A stretch of DNA of 64,000 bases, from positions 35,327 through 99,326 of the forward strand of contig NZ_JANQBK010000006.1 in NCBI RefSeq assembly GCF_025370105.1. Reading direction: 5' to 3'. The translations under genes were made by a program, and so were the position numbers. This document shows positions 17,505-26,060 of this stretch, one piece after another. Position 1 is the stretch's first letter; each line of letters starts with the position of its first letter. This DNA is from Sphingomonas hylomeconis (GTDB taxonomy: Bacteria > Pseudomonadota > Alphaproteobacteria > Sphingomonadales > Sphingomonadaceae). Under the pieces are notes generated by a model. The model did not search any database and was not told the origin of the DNA. It was given only the letters and a program-made list of their open reading frames with translations.

Positions 17505-17614
17505 CTCCCCTCCCTGCAAGGGAGGGGGCGGGGGTGGGTAGGACCTTTCCGAAACGCAGGCGTCGGCGACGGCGTCGACCCACCCCCCTGCCCCCTCCCT
17601 TTCAGGGAGGGGAG
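17505..17614. repeat. Family C inverted repeat, 110 bp
   Basis: Arms CTCCCCTCCCTGCAAGGGAG and CTCCCTTTCAGGGAGGGGAG each form a hairpin and are inverted to each other; the middle carries GGGGTGGG ... CCGAAACGC ... CCCACCCCC. A second copy with the same organisation lies at 26061-26167. It fills the convergent gap between the HAD gene and the dehydrogenase, a location that suits a bidirectional terminator. Confidence 0.88.
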
Positions 17615-17618
17615 AAGG

Positions 17619-18671
17619 TCAGCCCCTTCCGATCAGCCGTCGCGCGATCTGGTCGGCGACATCCGAGCTCGGCGCGCCCGAGCGATCGGCTTCGTCCCAC
17701 ACTTCGATCAGGCGAGTCGGGATGCGCTCGATCCGCGCCATCACCTCGGCTTCGTCGCCGTGCCCCAGATATTCGAGCCCGACATTGATGATGCCGCCGG
17801 CGTTGATCACGTAATCCGGCGCGTAGAGGATGCCGCGCGCGGCCAGACGGGCGCCATCCTCGCGAGTCGCGAGCTGATTGTTGGCGCCGCCGGCGACGAC
17901 CTTGGTGTTGAGCGCGTCGATCGACTGTTCGGTGAAGATCGCGCCCAGCGCGTTGGGGCTGACGACATCCGCGTCGATCGCCAGGATTTCATCGGCCGCG
18001 ACGGTCCGGGCGCCGAGCTGTTCGGCCAGCGCCGTGGCGCGGCCCGCATCGACGTCCGCCAGCGTCAATCGCGCGCCATCCTTGGCCAGCAATTTGGCGA
18101 GGCCGCCGCCGACGCTGCCGACGCCCTGGATCGCGACATGCACGCCCTGCATCGAATCGGCGCCGAGACCGCGCTTGGCCGCCGCCTTGACGCCGAGATA
18201 GACGCCGTGCGCGGTATAGGGGCCGGGATCGCCGCCAGCGCTGCCCGCCGCGACCGGCAGGCCGGAGACGTGGCGCGTCTGCGTCGCGATCACCTTCATG
18301 CGCGCTTCCGACATGCCGACATCTTCCGCGGTGACATATTTGCCGCCGAGCGATTCGACCGCGCGGCCGAACGCCTCGAGCTGCGCCTGCGTGATCGTGT
18401 CGCCCGGATTGGCGGCGAGCACGACGCCCTTGCCGCCGCCCATCGGCAGACCGGCCATCGCATTCTTGAAGCTCATGCCGCGCGACAGGCGCAGCGCATC
18501 GGTGATCGCGCGATCGCTATCGCCATAATGCCAGAAGCGCACGCCGCCGGCTGCCGGCCCGAGATGCGTCGAATGGACCGCAATCACCGCCTGTAGGCCG
18601 CTGGCCGCGTCGGTGAACAGGTGCACGCCTTCGTGCGCGTCGAAGTCGGGGAAACCCCAGCTGGCTGTCAT
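17619..18671 (-). CDS. Glu/Leu/Phe/Val dehydrogenase family protein, leucine dehydrogenase-like
   Basis: 350-aa NAD-dependent amino acid dehydrogenase. GGVRFWHYG and the catalytic-Lys motif LPMGGGKGVVLA, followed by YVTAEDVGMS (catalytic Asp) and the Rossmann motif VAIQGVGSVGGGLA, match the leucine/valine/phenylalanine dehydrogenase branch, which deaminates branched-chain or aromatic amino acids to 2-oxo acids. The ATG at 18671 begins just upstream of the domain; an earlier in-frame start would run into tRNA-His and is rejected. Exact amino-acid specificity cannot be read. Confidence 0.9.
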   Translation of the reverse strand: MTASWGFPDFDAHEGVHLFTDAASGLQAVIAVHSTHLGPAAGGVRFWHYGDSDRAITDALRLSRGMSFKNAMAGLPMGGGKGVVLAANPGDTITQAQLEAFGRAVESLGGKYVTAEDVGMSEARMKVIATQTRHVSGLPVAAGSAGGDPGPYTAHGVYLGVKAAAKRGLGADSMQGVHVAIQGVGSVGGGLAKLLAKDGARLTLADVDAGRATALAEQLGARTVAADEILAIDADVVSPNALGAIFTEQSIDALNTKVVAGGANNQLATREDGARLAARGILYAPDYVINAGGIINVGLEYLGHGDEAEVMARIERIPTRLIEVWDEADRSGAPSSDVADQIARRLIGRG

Positions 18672-18693
18672 GATTTGATCTCGGGGAAAAGAA

Positions 18694-18771
18694 TGGGGCG
18701 ACCGACGGGACTTGAACCCGCAACATCCGGCATCACAAGCCGACGCTCTAACCAATTGAACTACGATCGCC
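18694..18771 (-). tRNA. tRNA-His (anticodon GTG)
   Basis: 78 nt including encoded CCA and the extra 5' G(-1), which pairs with C73 as required for HisRS. The acceptor GCGATCG pairs with CGGTCGC; the anticodon loop is TTGTGAT. It lies 22 nt upstream of the dehydrogenase start on the same strand. Confidence 0.93.
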
Positions 18772-18844
18772 GCAGAGCGAGCGCCCCTAGCGGGTGCAGG
18801 GTGGCGGCGTCAAGATTGCGCGCACGGTCTTTTACAAGTGCCGC

Positions 18845-19384
18845 TCAAAAACGCAGCGCGACCGAAACCCCGCCCGACCGAGTATCGCCCCAGGGGACCA
18901 CCCGGACATTGTCGTTCAATCTGCGCGTGAGCAGCAGGCCCGATGCCTCGCCGATCGCCGCACCGGCCAGCACGTCGCCCCAGCGATGCCGGCGCGCCTG
19001 GACCCGCGACACGCCGACGAACACCGCCACCACCTGCGCCGGCAGGCCGATCTTCCAGCCATAGCGGTTGTGCAGCGTCGCCGCCGCGGCGAACGACGCC
19101 GAGCTATGGCCGGAGGGAAAACTATGCTGATCGCTGCCATCGGGGCGGCGCGACCTGATCGTCTGCTTGAGCGCCGTGGTGACGACGAAGGCGCCGCCGA
19201 TGCTCGCCAGCGCCTGCAGGTCACCCTTCCAGTCGCCCTTGGCGGCGGGCAGCGCCAGCGCGGTGACGACCAGCACGTCACGCGCGACGCTGCCGGAGGT
19301 ATCCCAGGCCTTGGTATCGCGCGCCGTCGCTGGCGGCGCGATTGTCGCGCTAATTGCACAGACTATGCCGATCGGTAGCCGCAT
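18845..19384 (-). CDS. PAP2 family phosphatase, exported or membrane-associated
   Basis: 179-aa protein with the three acid-phosphatase motifs: KQTIRSRRP (KX6RP), FPSGHSS (PSGH), and SRVQARRHRWGDVLAG (SRX5HX3D), giving the His nucleophile, His acid and Asp relay. An N-terminal signal sequence (MRLPIGIVCAISATI) targets it to the envelope. Members dephosphorylate lipid phosphates or undecaprenyl pyrophosphate; the shortness and few helices suggest a periplasmic-facing type. The ATG at 19384 is selected because further upstream sequence is a palindromic repeat. Confidence 0.9.
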   Translation of the reverse strand: MRLPIGIVCAISATIAPPATARDTKAWDTSGSVARDVLVVTALALPAAKGDWKGDLQALASIGGAFVVTTALKQTIRSRRPDGSDQHSFPSGHSSASFAAAATLHNRYGWKIGLPAQVVAVFVGVSRVQARRHRWGDVLAGAAIGEASGLLLTRRLNDNVRVVPWGDTRSGGVSVALRF

Positions 19385-19425
19385 ATCCCTCGTCTCCGGG
19401 CGCCGGAAATGACCAAGTCGTTCTC

Positions 19426-19496
19426 TTGCGAAGGCAGGAGTCCAGGATTGCAAAAGCGGCGCTTTGGGCTCTGGGCCCCTGCTTTCGCAGGGGAAC
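19426..19496. repeat. GC-rich palindromic element, family B
   Basis: Arms TTGCGAAGGCAGGAGTCCAG and CTGGGCCCCTGCTTTCGCAG are inverted to each other. It lies between the gspN stop and the PAP2 start, both leftward, so it could end the type II secretion transcript before the phosphatase gene. Confidence 0.82.
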
Positions 19497-19523
19497 CACG
19501 CGCCTATACGCACCGCCTGTGCA

Positions 19524-20243
19524 TCAGAATGTGCCTTCGACCGCCAGCGTATACCCGGCGTCGGTCGGGCGGAAGCCACTCAGTACGAGTTTGGCACCCG
19601 CGGCCGGATCGCCCGGGCGCACCGAGATTTCGGCACGAAAGCGGCCCGTCTGCCACAGGTGGATCGTGGCAGCCTCGCTGCCCGACTGGCTGACCAGTGG
19701 CAGCAGCAAGGCGCCCGATTCGCATTTGGCAGTGCCGCTCATGCCCTGGCTGAGCGGGATGCCCGCGACATCGCCCGCCAGCGTCGCGCGGACCCGCCCC
19801 TCGGCGCGCGCGCAATTGCCATCGGCGAAGTGCACGCTGACATCGTCGAGATCGATTGCGGTGACCGGCACCGGCGCAAACACCGTGCCGGCGGAGAGCG
19901 AGGCGGTCATGTCGTCGACGCTCAGGCTGTGCCGGCTGACGCCGACCGCGCCGTGCAACGCGCGGGTCTTTTCCCGCCCGTCGAGCGTGACGCGCGCCTG
20001 GCCGACCAGCAGGTGCAGCGGCGAGACCCGCGCGCGCAGATCGCCGACCGCGAGTTCGCCGAACCGTGCCTCGGTCAGCGCGCCCCACCAGACGCTGCCG
20101 TCGACGGCACGCGCCGTCAGCCCCTGTTCGCCGACACCGATCCAGCCAAGCACCAGCCGCATCGGCAGGAAGGCCAGCAGCGCGACGACGAACGCGGCGG
20201 CGAACAGCAGCCCCGGGCCGGTGGTCAAGCGAATCCGCCTCAT
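19524..20243 (-). CDS. gspN: Type II secretion system protein N (GspN)
   Basis: 239-aa bitopic inner-membrane protein: one N-terminal helix (FAAAFVVALLAFLPMRLVL), then a periplasmic domain. GVGEQGLTARAVDGSVWWGAL and AKCESGALLLPLV are typical of GspN. It is the last gene of the secretion operon; its start overlaps the gspM stop by 4 nt. GspN is a variable component absent from some systems and its exact role is unclear. Confidence 0.88.
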   Translation of the reverse strand: MRRIRLTTGPGLLFAAAFVVALLAFLPMRLVLGWIGVGEQGLTARAVDGSVWWGALTEARFGELAVGDLRARVSPLHLLVGQARVTLDGREKTRALHGAVGVSRHSLSVDDMTASLSAGTVFAPVPVTAIDLDDVSVHFADGNCARAEGRVRATLAGDVAGIPLSQGMSGTAKCESGALLLPLVSQSGSEAATIHLWQTGRFRAEISVRPGDPAAGAKLVLSGFRPTDAGYTLAVEGTF

Positions 20244-20719
20244 ATGCCGCGTGCCTTCAGGGTCATCTGGGCGGCGACCGTCTGATCGCCATTATTGGTG
20301 ATGTTCAGCGAATCGACCAGGATGCCGCTCCGTTCGAGATCACCGATCCAGCCGAGCAACGCGCCGGGGCGGGCCGAACCGATGGCGATCTGGACGCGAT
20401 CGCCGCCGACCGGATTGACCAGCGACAGCGGAAAGCCGGCATCGTTGGCGCGGGTGCGGATGATCGCGTCGAGCGGACCACCGAGTGCCGCCGGACGATC
20501 GCGCTGCAGATCCTGCAGCACCTTGAGCCGGGCCTGCGTCTCGCCCATCCGCACCACCGCATCGGCATGGCGCTCTTTGGCCGAGGACAGGCCGTCGGTC
20601 ACCGGCAGGATGATCGCGACCCACAACAGCGTCAGCGCGGCGAGCCCCGCCATGATGAGCAGCAGGCGCTTTTCGCGCAACGAGCGGCCGTCGAACCAAG
20701 TCTTGAATTGCGCGATCAT
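20240..20719 (-). CDS. gspM: Type II secretion system protein M (GspM)
   Basis: 159-aa protein: short cytoplasmic N-terminus (MIAQFKTWFDGRSLREKR), one membrane helix, then a ferredoxin-like periplasmic domain ending TVAAQMTLKARGI. It pairs with GspL in the inner-membrane platform. The ATG at 20719 overlaps the gspL stop by 4 nt; a longer in-frame reading upstream merely translates gspL out of frame. Confidence 0.9.
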   Translation of the reverse strand: MIAQFKTWFDGRSLREKRLLLIMAGLAALTLLWVAIILPVTDGLSSAKERHADAVVRMGETQARLKVLQDLQRDRPAALGGPLDAIIRTRANDAGFPLSLVNPVGGDRVQIAIGSARPGALLGWIGDLERSGILVDSLNITNNGDQTVAAQMTLKARGI

Positions 20720-21810
20720 GGCATGCTCACCGTCAGCGTTCCCGACACGCGGCCATTGGCCGATTCCAGCGTGCTCAGCCGGGCGACGAAGCCCTGCGCC
20801 TCGATCCGCGTACGCAGATCGGTCGCCTGGCCTTCGCCCGGTGCGGAGATGGTCGCGCGGACATCGCCATTGGGGTCGAACGCCAGCGCGGTCACTTCGC
20901 TGCCCGGCACCGCGCGGATCGCCGAAAGCAAGGCGGCGGCGGTGCGGCTGAAGCCGAGGCCGCCACCGCGCAGCCGCGCCAGCCGTTCGGTCAGCTGGCG
21001 ATCGGCATCGTTGACCGTCTCGCCGCGCGGCAGGCCCTGGCGAGCGAGCTGCTCGGCACGCTGCTCGAGCAGATCGGCGGCGACATTGTATTTGAGGATC
21101 GAGACCAGACTGATGATCAGCGTGACGGTAAGGATCGCCAGCGACAGCCAGCCGAGCCGGCGGACCAACGGCCAATCGATCGCAAAGCGCCGGCGGCGCG
21201 CGAATGCGCCCTGGCGCAGATCGAGCGCCGGATTGCCGATCGCGGCGACGATCGCGGCGTCCAGCGCATCGCGCTCCAGCACGGCCGGCGCCACGCCACC
21301 GGTAACGAGTTCGGTCAGCCGTGCTTCGTCGGCGAACCCGCTGGTCGGCCCGCGCACGACGCCCTCGCCGCCCAGATCGGCGCGCAGATAGCCTTCATCG
21401 GGGCGCGGCAGCAGCATCGGCGCGGGCAGCATCGACAGCGGATCGACGCCCTGCGCGGCTAGCGCCGCCAGCCAGTGGTGCATCTGCAGCGTCGATACGA
21501 CACCGATCGGCCGTTCGGCATTGTCACCCTCCCGGCCGACCGCGACGTGCAGTTCGCCGATCGGCGAAGCACTGGCGTCCGCCGCGAGCAGGCGCGCGGC
21601 GGTGACCGACTGCGCGACCGAGCGATCGGGCAATTCAGCCCAGTGCAGCGTCACCGCATCGGCAGGCACGACGGCGACCGGCGGCGGCGCATCCGGATCG
21701 AGATCTGCCGGAAAGCCCTCGCCGCGCGCGCGGACGCCATTATCGGCGATGCGCAGCCAGCGCCACGGCACGTCTGCGACGGGCAGGAACAGGACCAACG
21801 TGTCGCTCAT
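20716..21810 (-). CDS. gspL: Type II secretion system protein L (GspL)
   Basis: 364-aa platform protein that connects the GspE ATPase to the membrane. The N-terminal half is an actin-like cytoplasmic domain, a helix follows at about 235-255 (SLAILTVTLIISLVSIL), and the C-terminal periplasmic part is ferredoxin-like. The ATG at 21810 overlaps the gspK stop by 4 nt. A GGGGGGAG-like site lies upstream within gspK. Confidence 0.9.
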   Translation of the reverse strand: MSDTLVLFLPVADVPWRWLRIADNGVRARGEGFPADLDPDAPPPVAVVPADAVTLHWAELPDRSVAQSVTAARLLAADASASPIGELHVAVGREGDNAERPIGVVSTLQMHHWLAALAAQGVDPLSMLPAPMLLPRPDEGYLRADLGGEGVVRGPTSGFADEARLTELVTGGVAPAVLERDALDAAIVAAIGNPALDLRQGAFARRRRFAIDWPLVRRLGWLSLAILTVTLIISLVSILKYNVAADLLEQRAEQLARQGLPRGETVNDADRQLTERLARLRGGGLGFSRTAAALLSAIRAVPGSEVTALAFDPNGDVRATISAPGEGQATDLRTRIEAQGFVARLSTLESANGRVSGTLTVSMP

Positions 21811-22799
21811 GACGGCTCCCCCCAGGAGCGCGACACCAAGCGTGCCGGTAAAGTGGTGGCATCGATCGTCGAGCGCTGCTCGAGCTCGGTCGCGCCGAGC
21901 GCGACATCGACCTGGAGCGCGAACCAGCGCGTCGTCACCCCGGTCTGCGCGATGGCATCGGGCGACGGCGTGATGGCGCTCTGCGCGGGCAGCTTCCAGA
22001 ACGCCTCGACGCTTTCGAAACCCTGTGGCGGGCGCTTGAGCAGCAACTGGCGCGCGGCATCGATGCCGAGCGTATCGGGGAGCAGCATTGCGAACAAAGG
22101 GGCCTGCTCCGGCATGAGCGTGTTGACGTTGATTTCGGCCGGCTTTGCCACGGGTAGCGCGCACAGCCAAGGGCGCAGCCGCGCGTACGTTTCGGGCGTG
22201 ACGCCGGCGACCGCGCGCAACTCGCTGATATCGGCGACCAGCGTGTTGGCGGTGCGATAGGGCACCGCCGCGCCGGTATAGGCGCCGTCCTCCGCCCCGC
22301 CGGCCAGCGGCGCAGTGTCGCTATCGATCCAGTCGGTCGCGGCATCGGCAATGCCGTCGCTGAGCGATGCAGGCACGCCGACAAGCCGCATCAGCCGCGC
22401 GAACTGCAGCGTCGCGGCGGGATTGGCGACATAGGTGCCGGGATCGGTTTCGCTCACCAGCCCGTTGAGGTTGAAGCAATTGCCCCCGTCCCGGACGCGG
22501 GCGGTGGCGAGCCCGCCGGGCACCGGCAGGCGGAACGGCTTGCCGCTCCACCCGCCGGCCAGCGTCACGCGCTTGCCCGCCTGGCCGAGCAGGTCGTTGA
22601 CCTTGGTCAGCGCGAGCGTCTCGGCGGCATAGCCATAGGCACGCGCCTGTTCGCCGGCGGCAGCGTTGCCGGCGAGGCGGGTCGACAGGCGCAGCTTTTC
22701 CAGCGCGGTGGCGGCCAGCACCGAGATCACCGCGACGAGCAGCAACACCATCAGCAGCGCGGCGCCACGCTCGCGGGGGGAATGACGATCAGCCGGCAT
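21807..22799 (-). CDS. gspK: Type II secretion minor pseudopilin GspK
   Basis: 330-aa tip pseudopilin. The leader ERG is followed by AALLMVLLLVAVISVLAA, lacking the usual Glu5 as is normal for GspK. The large globular domain contains NCFNLNGLV (calcium/metal region typical of GspK) and the PAEINVNTLMPE signature with helix-hairpin-helix-like repeats. It caps the GspI-J-K tip complex of the pseudopilus. Its start lies 11 nt inside the end of gspJ. Confidence 0.93.
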   Translation of the reverse strand: MPADRHSPRERGAALLMVLLLVAVISVLAATALEKLRLSTRLAGNAAAGEQARAYGYAAETLALTKVNDLLGQAGKRVTLAGGWSGKPFRLPVPGGLATARVRDGGNCFNLNGLVSETDPGTYVANPAATLQFARLMRLVGVPASLSDGIADAATDWIDSDTAPLAGGAEDGAYTGAAVPYRTANTLVADISELRAVAGVTPETYARLRPWLCALPVAKPAEINVNTLMPEQAPLFAMLLPDTLGIDAARQLLLKRPPQGFESVEAFWKLPAQSAITPSPDAIAQTGVTTRWFALQVDVALGATELEQRSTIDATTLPARLVSRSWGEPS

Positions 22800-23412
22800 C
22801 GGCCGCCTTCACGGTCGGGCGGTAGCCCGAGCCGACCAGGAAGAGCTGGCGGAACGCGGTGCCGTCGGTGCGGACGATGCTGAGTTCCAGCACCTGCGGT
22901 AGCGGCGCGCGCGGCGTACCCTGCCAGCGGTCGGTCCAGGCGCCGTCGATGCGGTAGCGCAGCCCGACCTGGCGGACATTGCCGAGCAGGGCGGCGGGCG
23001 GCAGCGGATCGGCCCCGTCGAGCATCGGATAGGCGATGCGCTCCAGCGTATCGTTGGCAAGGCGATATTCGACCTTCTGCGCCCCGGCCCGGCGGGCATC
23101 GTCGAGATTGCTCCAGCCGGCGCGGACCAGGCGAAGCATCGGCGACGCGTTCGAGCCGCTATCGCCGGTGAAGGCGGGGAGCAGATCGCCGGACTCGTTG
23201 CGCGTCTGGCGCAGCGTCGCCTGGGCGAGATCGGCCGACAGCGCGGCGGACAGGCGGTTGAGCGACGAGACGTCGTCGAGCCTTTCGCCGGTCGCGCCCT
23301 GCGCGCGCACGCTGAACGCCAGGATGGCGACGCCGGCGGCGGAGAGCATGCCGAAGATCATCAGCGAGATGAGCATCTCGACCAAGGTGAAGCCGCGCTC
23401 CGACTTCGTCAT
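22789..23412 (-). CDS. gspJ: Type II secretion minor pseudopilin GspJ
   Basis: 207-aa pseudopilin with prepilin leader MTKSERG|FTLVEMLISLMIF, Glu5 present, followed by a globular domain (VEYRLANDTLERIAYP, VGLRYRIDGAWTDRW). It joins GspI and GspK in the pseudopilus tip. The ATG at 23412 overlaps the gspI stop by 4 nt, fixing the start. Confidence 0.93.
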   Translation of the reverse strand: MTKSERGFTLVEMLISLMIFGMLSAAGVAILAFSVRAQGATGERLDDVSSLNRLSAALSADLAQATLRQTRNESGDLLPAFTGDSGSNASPMLRLVRAGWSNLDDARRAGAQKVEYRLANDTLERIAYPMLDGADPLPPAALLGNVRQVGLRYRIDGAWTDRWQGTPRAPLPQVLELSIVRTDGTAFRQLFLVGSGYRPTVKAADAG

Positions 23413-23882
23413 GACGCGGTGACCGTCGCCGGCTGGGTCGCCGGGCGCACCACGGTGAGGCGGCCCTGCACCGTGCCGCCGGCATCCGCGACGGCGACCT
23501 CGATGCGCAGGATGCGGGCGTCGCCGGTCGGCGTGGTGACGCGAGTCCAGGCCCAGGCGCGGCCGCCATTGGTTTCCTGGCCGGTGGCCTTGCCGATCGC
23601 CGGCGGGCCGGTGTCGGTCAGCGCCTCGATCGCGACGTTGCGCGCGACCATCTGCGCGACGAGCGTCGAATCGAGGATCGTGGCGCCGCGGATCGTCGCG
23701 CCCTCGAGCCGGATCAGCGCCATCGCGGCGAGGCTGAACACGGCAAGCGCGACCATCATCTCGATCAGGGTGAATCCGCTCGAGCGCAGCGGGGGCGCCC
23801 CCGCGCAGGCGGGGGCCCAGGGCCACGAGCGCAGCACTCCGTTAGCCTGGGCTCCTGCGTCCGCAGGAGCACGGTACGGCAT
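23409..23882 (-). CDS. gspI: Type II secretion minor pseudopilin GspI, with a repeat-encoded extended leader
   Basis: 157-aa pseudopilin: SSG|FTLIEMMVALAVFSLAAM is the prepilin cleavage site and N-terminal helix, and the rest is a short globular domain (ILRIEVAVADAGGTVQGRL). The normal leader would be about 6-10 residues, but here 36 residues precede the cleavage site. Roughly residues 3-31 are encoded by a palindromic element (23791-23877). The ATG at 23882 lies 4 nt after the gspH stop, where an operon start is expected; there is no good start codon between the repeat and the cleavage motif. Confidence 0.9.
   Translation of the reverse strand: MPYRAPADAGAQANGVLRSWPWAPACAGAPPLRSSGFTLIEMMVALAVFSLAAMALIRLEGATIRGATILDSTLVAQMVARNVAIEALTDTGPPAIGKATGQETNGGRAWAWTRVTTPTGDARILRIEVAVADAGGTVQGRLTVVRPATQPATVTAS
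23791..23877. repeat. GC-rich palindromic element, family B, inside gspI
   Basis: Right arm CTGGGCTCCTGCGTCCGCAG and left arm, read in reverse complement, CTGGGCCCCCGCCTGCGCGG, are the same unit in opposite orientation. It lies between the gspI start codon and its prepilin motif and is translated in frame. Confidence 0.85.
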
Positions 23883-23886
23883 AGGC

Positions 23887-24330
23887 TCAACCACCGACGC
23901 GGACCGATCCGTCGAGGCCGATATGGACGATCTCGCTCTCGTCATCGCGCGTCAGGCGGAGATCGAGCGCCTTGTCGGCGAGGCCGGTGGGATCGAACAC
24001 CACGCGGTCGCGCTCGGCCGTCAGCGTCGGGCGCACGCCCGCGCCCCAGGGCGACACGCGCAGCGGCTTTTCCGAGATCGGCGCCCATTGCCCGCCGCTC
24101 CGCTGATCGAAGCCATAGCCGCCGACCGACACCCAGACGCTCACCGGGCGCGCCTCGACGATCGCCGAATCGTGCGCCGCGCGGGTGCGCGCGGCGAAGG
24201 TCGTCGCCTCGTCGAACAGGCGGCCGCGCGGATCGGGCATCGACAGCACCGCGATCGCCGAGGCGAGGCCGATGATCGTCACCACGACCATCAGCTCGAT
24301 CAGCGTGAAGCCGCGCTCGGCGCTCCGCAT
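23887..24330 (-). CDS. gspH: Type II secretion minor pseudopilin GspH
   Basis: 147-aa pseudopilin with leader MRSAERG|FTLIELMVVVTI and a GspH-type globular domain (FAARTRAAHDSAIVEARPVSVWV). The ATG at 24330 gives the expected 7-residue leader; the longer in-frame reading is antisense-like low complexity. It connects the GspG shaft to the tip complex. It begins 25 nt after the gspG stop. Confidence 0.92.
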   Translation of the reverse strand: MRSAERGFTLIELMVVVTIIGLASAIAVLSMPDPRGRLFDEATTFAARTRAAHDSAIVEARPVSVWVSVGGYGFDQRSGGQWAPISEKPLRVSPWGAGVRPTLTAERDRVVFDPTGLADKALDLRLTRDDESEIVHIGLDGSVRVGG

Positions 24331-24355
24331 GGATATGGCGCGGCGACGATCCACC

Positions 24356-24832
24356 TTACTGCCAGCTGGTGATATCGGCGTCGGTGCCCTCGCCGCCTTC
24401 CTTGCCGTCCGCCCCGAGCGACCAGATATCGACCGTGCCGTGCGTGCCGGGCGAGGCATAGAGATAGGGCCGGTCCCACGGATCGTTGGGCAGCTTCTTG
24501 AGATAGCCGCCCTTCTGGAAGCGCGACGGATCGGCGAGCCCGGCCGGCGGGGTGATCAGCGCCTGCAGGCCATCCGAGGTGCTGGGATAATTGAAGTTCT
24601 GCAGCTTGTACATTTCGAGGCCGCTCTCGATCGTGGCGATATCGGTCTTGGCCTTTTCGACGCGGGCGCGATCGCCGCTCGGCAGCACGTTGATCGCGAC
24701 GATCGTCGCGAGCAGCCCGAGGATGACGATCACCACCATCAGCTCGACGAGCGTGAAGCCTTCCTCGCGGCGACGGCGGCGACGCTGCTGACGATCGGGG
24801 GCGGTGGAGACGGTAAGCATGACAAACCTCAT
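24356..24832 (-). CDS. gspG: Type II secretion major pseudopilin GspG
   Basis: Major pseudopilin. The prepilin motif is EEG|FTLVELMVVIVILGLLATIVA; YPSTSDGLQALITPP and DPWDRPYLYASPG with the C-terminal calcium-site region (GADGKEGGEGTDADITSW) are classic GspG. The leader is unusually Arg-rich (QQRRRRRREEG). The ATG at 24832 overlaps the gspF stop (ATGA), but the ATG at 24820 has AGG at better spacing, so the leader is 25 or 21 residues. Confidence 0.95.
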   Translation of the reverse strand: MRFVMLTVSTAPDRQQRRRRRREEGFTLVELMVVIVILGLLATIVAINVLPSGDRARVEKAKTDIATIESGLEMYKLQNFNYPSTSDGLQALITPPAGLADPSRFQKGGYLKKLPNDPWDRPYLYASPGTHGTVDIWSLGADGKEGGEGTDADITSWQ

Positions 24833-26055
24833 TGGCCGGCAAGGGTGTTGAGCTGCAGGATCGGCAGCAGGATCGCGAGCACGATCGTCGCGACGATCCC
24901 GCCCATCAGCACGATGATCGCGGGCTCGAGCAGCGACAGCGCCGTGGCGGTGAAGCGATCGAACTCGCGCTCGAGATAGTCCGCTGCCTTTTCGAGCATC
25001 TCGTCAAGCCGCCCGGCCGCTTCGCCCGATGCGGCAAGATACGTCAGCAGCGGCGGAAAGACGCTGGTGCGGCGCATCGCGGCGGACAGGCTGCCGCCGC
25101 CGCGGATCGCATCGACGATCTCGTCCGAGGCGGCGCGCAGCCGGCGATTGTGGATCGTGCCGGCGGTGAGCGTCAGCCCTTCGAGCAGCGGCAGGCGGCT
25201 GGCGACCATGGTGGAGAGCGTGCGCGCCATGCGCGCCGCGTGCAGATCGCGGATCAGCCGGCCGAGCAGCGGGATACGCAACAGCCGCGTGTCGAAGGCG
25301 AGCCGGATCGACGGCTGCTTGAGCGACTGCCAGCCGAGCAGACCGGCGGCGGCGATCCCGAGCAGCATGACCCACCAATAGCCGACCAGGAAAGCGGACA
25401 GGCCGATGACCAGCCGCGTCAGCAGGGGCAGCTCCTGCCCGACCGTATCGAACTGCTCGACCACCTGCGGCACGACGAACGCCATCAGCGCGGTGACCAC
25501 CGCGGTGGCGACCAGCGACAGCACCGCCGGATATGCCAGGGTGGTAATGACCTTGCCGTTGATCTCGGCCTGGCGCTCGAGCAGAATCGACAGCCGTTCG
25601 AGAATGATCGGCAGCGAGCCCGAACGCTCGCCGGCCGAGACCATCGCGCGGTACAGGGGCGGGAAGCTCTTCGGCTCGCGGCCCATCGCCTCGGCCAGGC
25701 GGCGGCCCTCCATCACGCCGCTATGGACCGTGGCGACGATCGCGCGGACGCGCTCCTGCTCGGTCTGGCGGGTGATCGTGCGCAGCGATTCCTCGAGCGG
25801 CGAGACCTGGTTGAGCGTGGCGAGCTGGCGCGTGAACAAGGTGAGATCCTTGACGCTCATCTTGTTGCGGCGGAACGACAGGCCGGTGACCAGCGGTTTC
25901 CCGCGCGGCGGCGCGCCCGAGCCGGGCTCGATCCTGACGACGTACAGCTTGCGCCGGTCGAGCGCGATCCGCGCGGCATCGATCGAGTCCGCGGCGATAT
26001 GCCCGCGCCGCTCGGCACCGGCCGTGTCGATGACGAGATAGTCGAAGTCAGCCAT
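24829..26055 (-). CDS. gspF: Type II secretion inner-membrane platform protein GspF
   Basis: 408-aa protein with two homologous cytoplasmic helical domains (FTRQLATLNQVSPLEESL; ARTLSTMVASRLPLLEGL) separated and followed by three membrane helices in total. It is the polytopic core of the assembly platform, thought to couple GspE ATPase motion to pseudopilus growth. It is separated from gspE by a 107-bp palindromic element, the largest break in the operon. Confidence 0.95.
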   Translation of the reverse strand: MADFDYLVIDTAGAERRGHIAADSIDAARIALDRRKLYVVRIEPGSGAPPRGKPLVTGLSFRRNKMSVKDLTLFTRQLATLNQVSPLEESLRTITRQTEQERVRAIVATVHSGVMEGRRLAEAMGREPKSFPPLYRAMVSAGERSGSLPIILERLSILLERQAEINGKVITTLAYPAVLSLVATAVVTALMAFVVPQVVEQFDTVGQELPLLTRLVIGLSAFLVGYWWVMLLGIAAAGLLGWQSLKQPSIRLAFDTRLLRIPLLGRLIRDLHAARMARTLSTMVASRLPLLEGLTLTAGTIHNRRLRAASDEIVDAIRGGGSLSAAMRRTSVFPPLLTYLAASGEAAGRLDEMLEKAADYLEREFDRFTATALSLLEPAIIVLMGGIVATIVLAILLPILQLNTLAGQ

Positions 26056-26060
26056 CTCTA

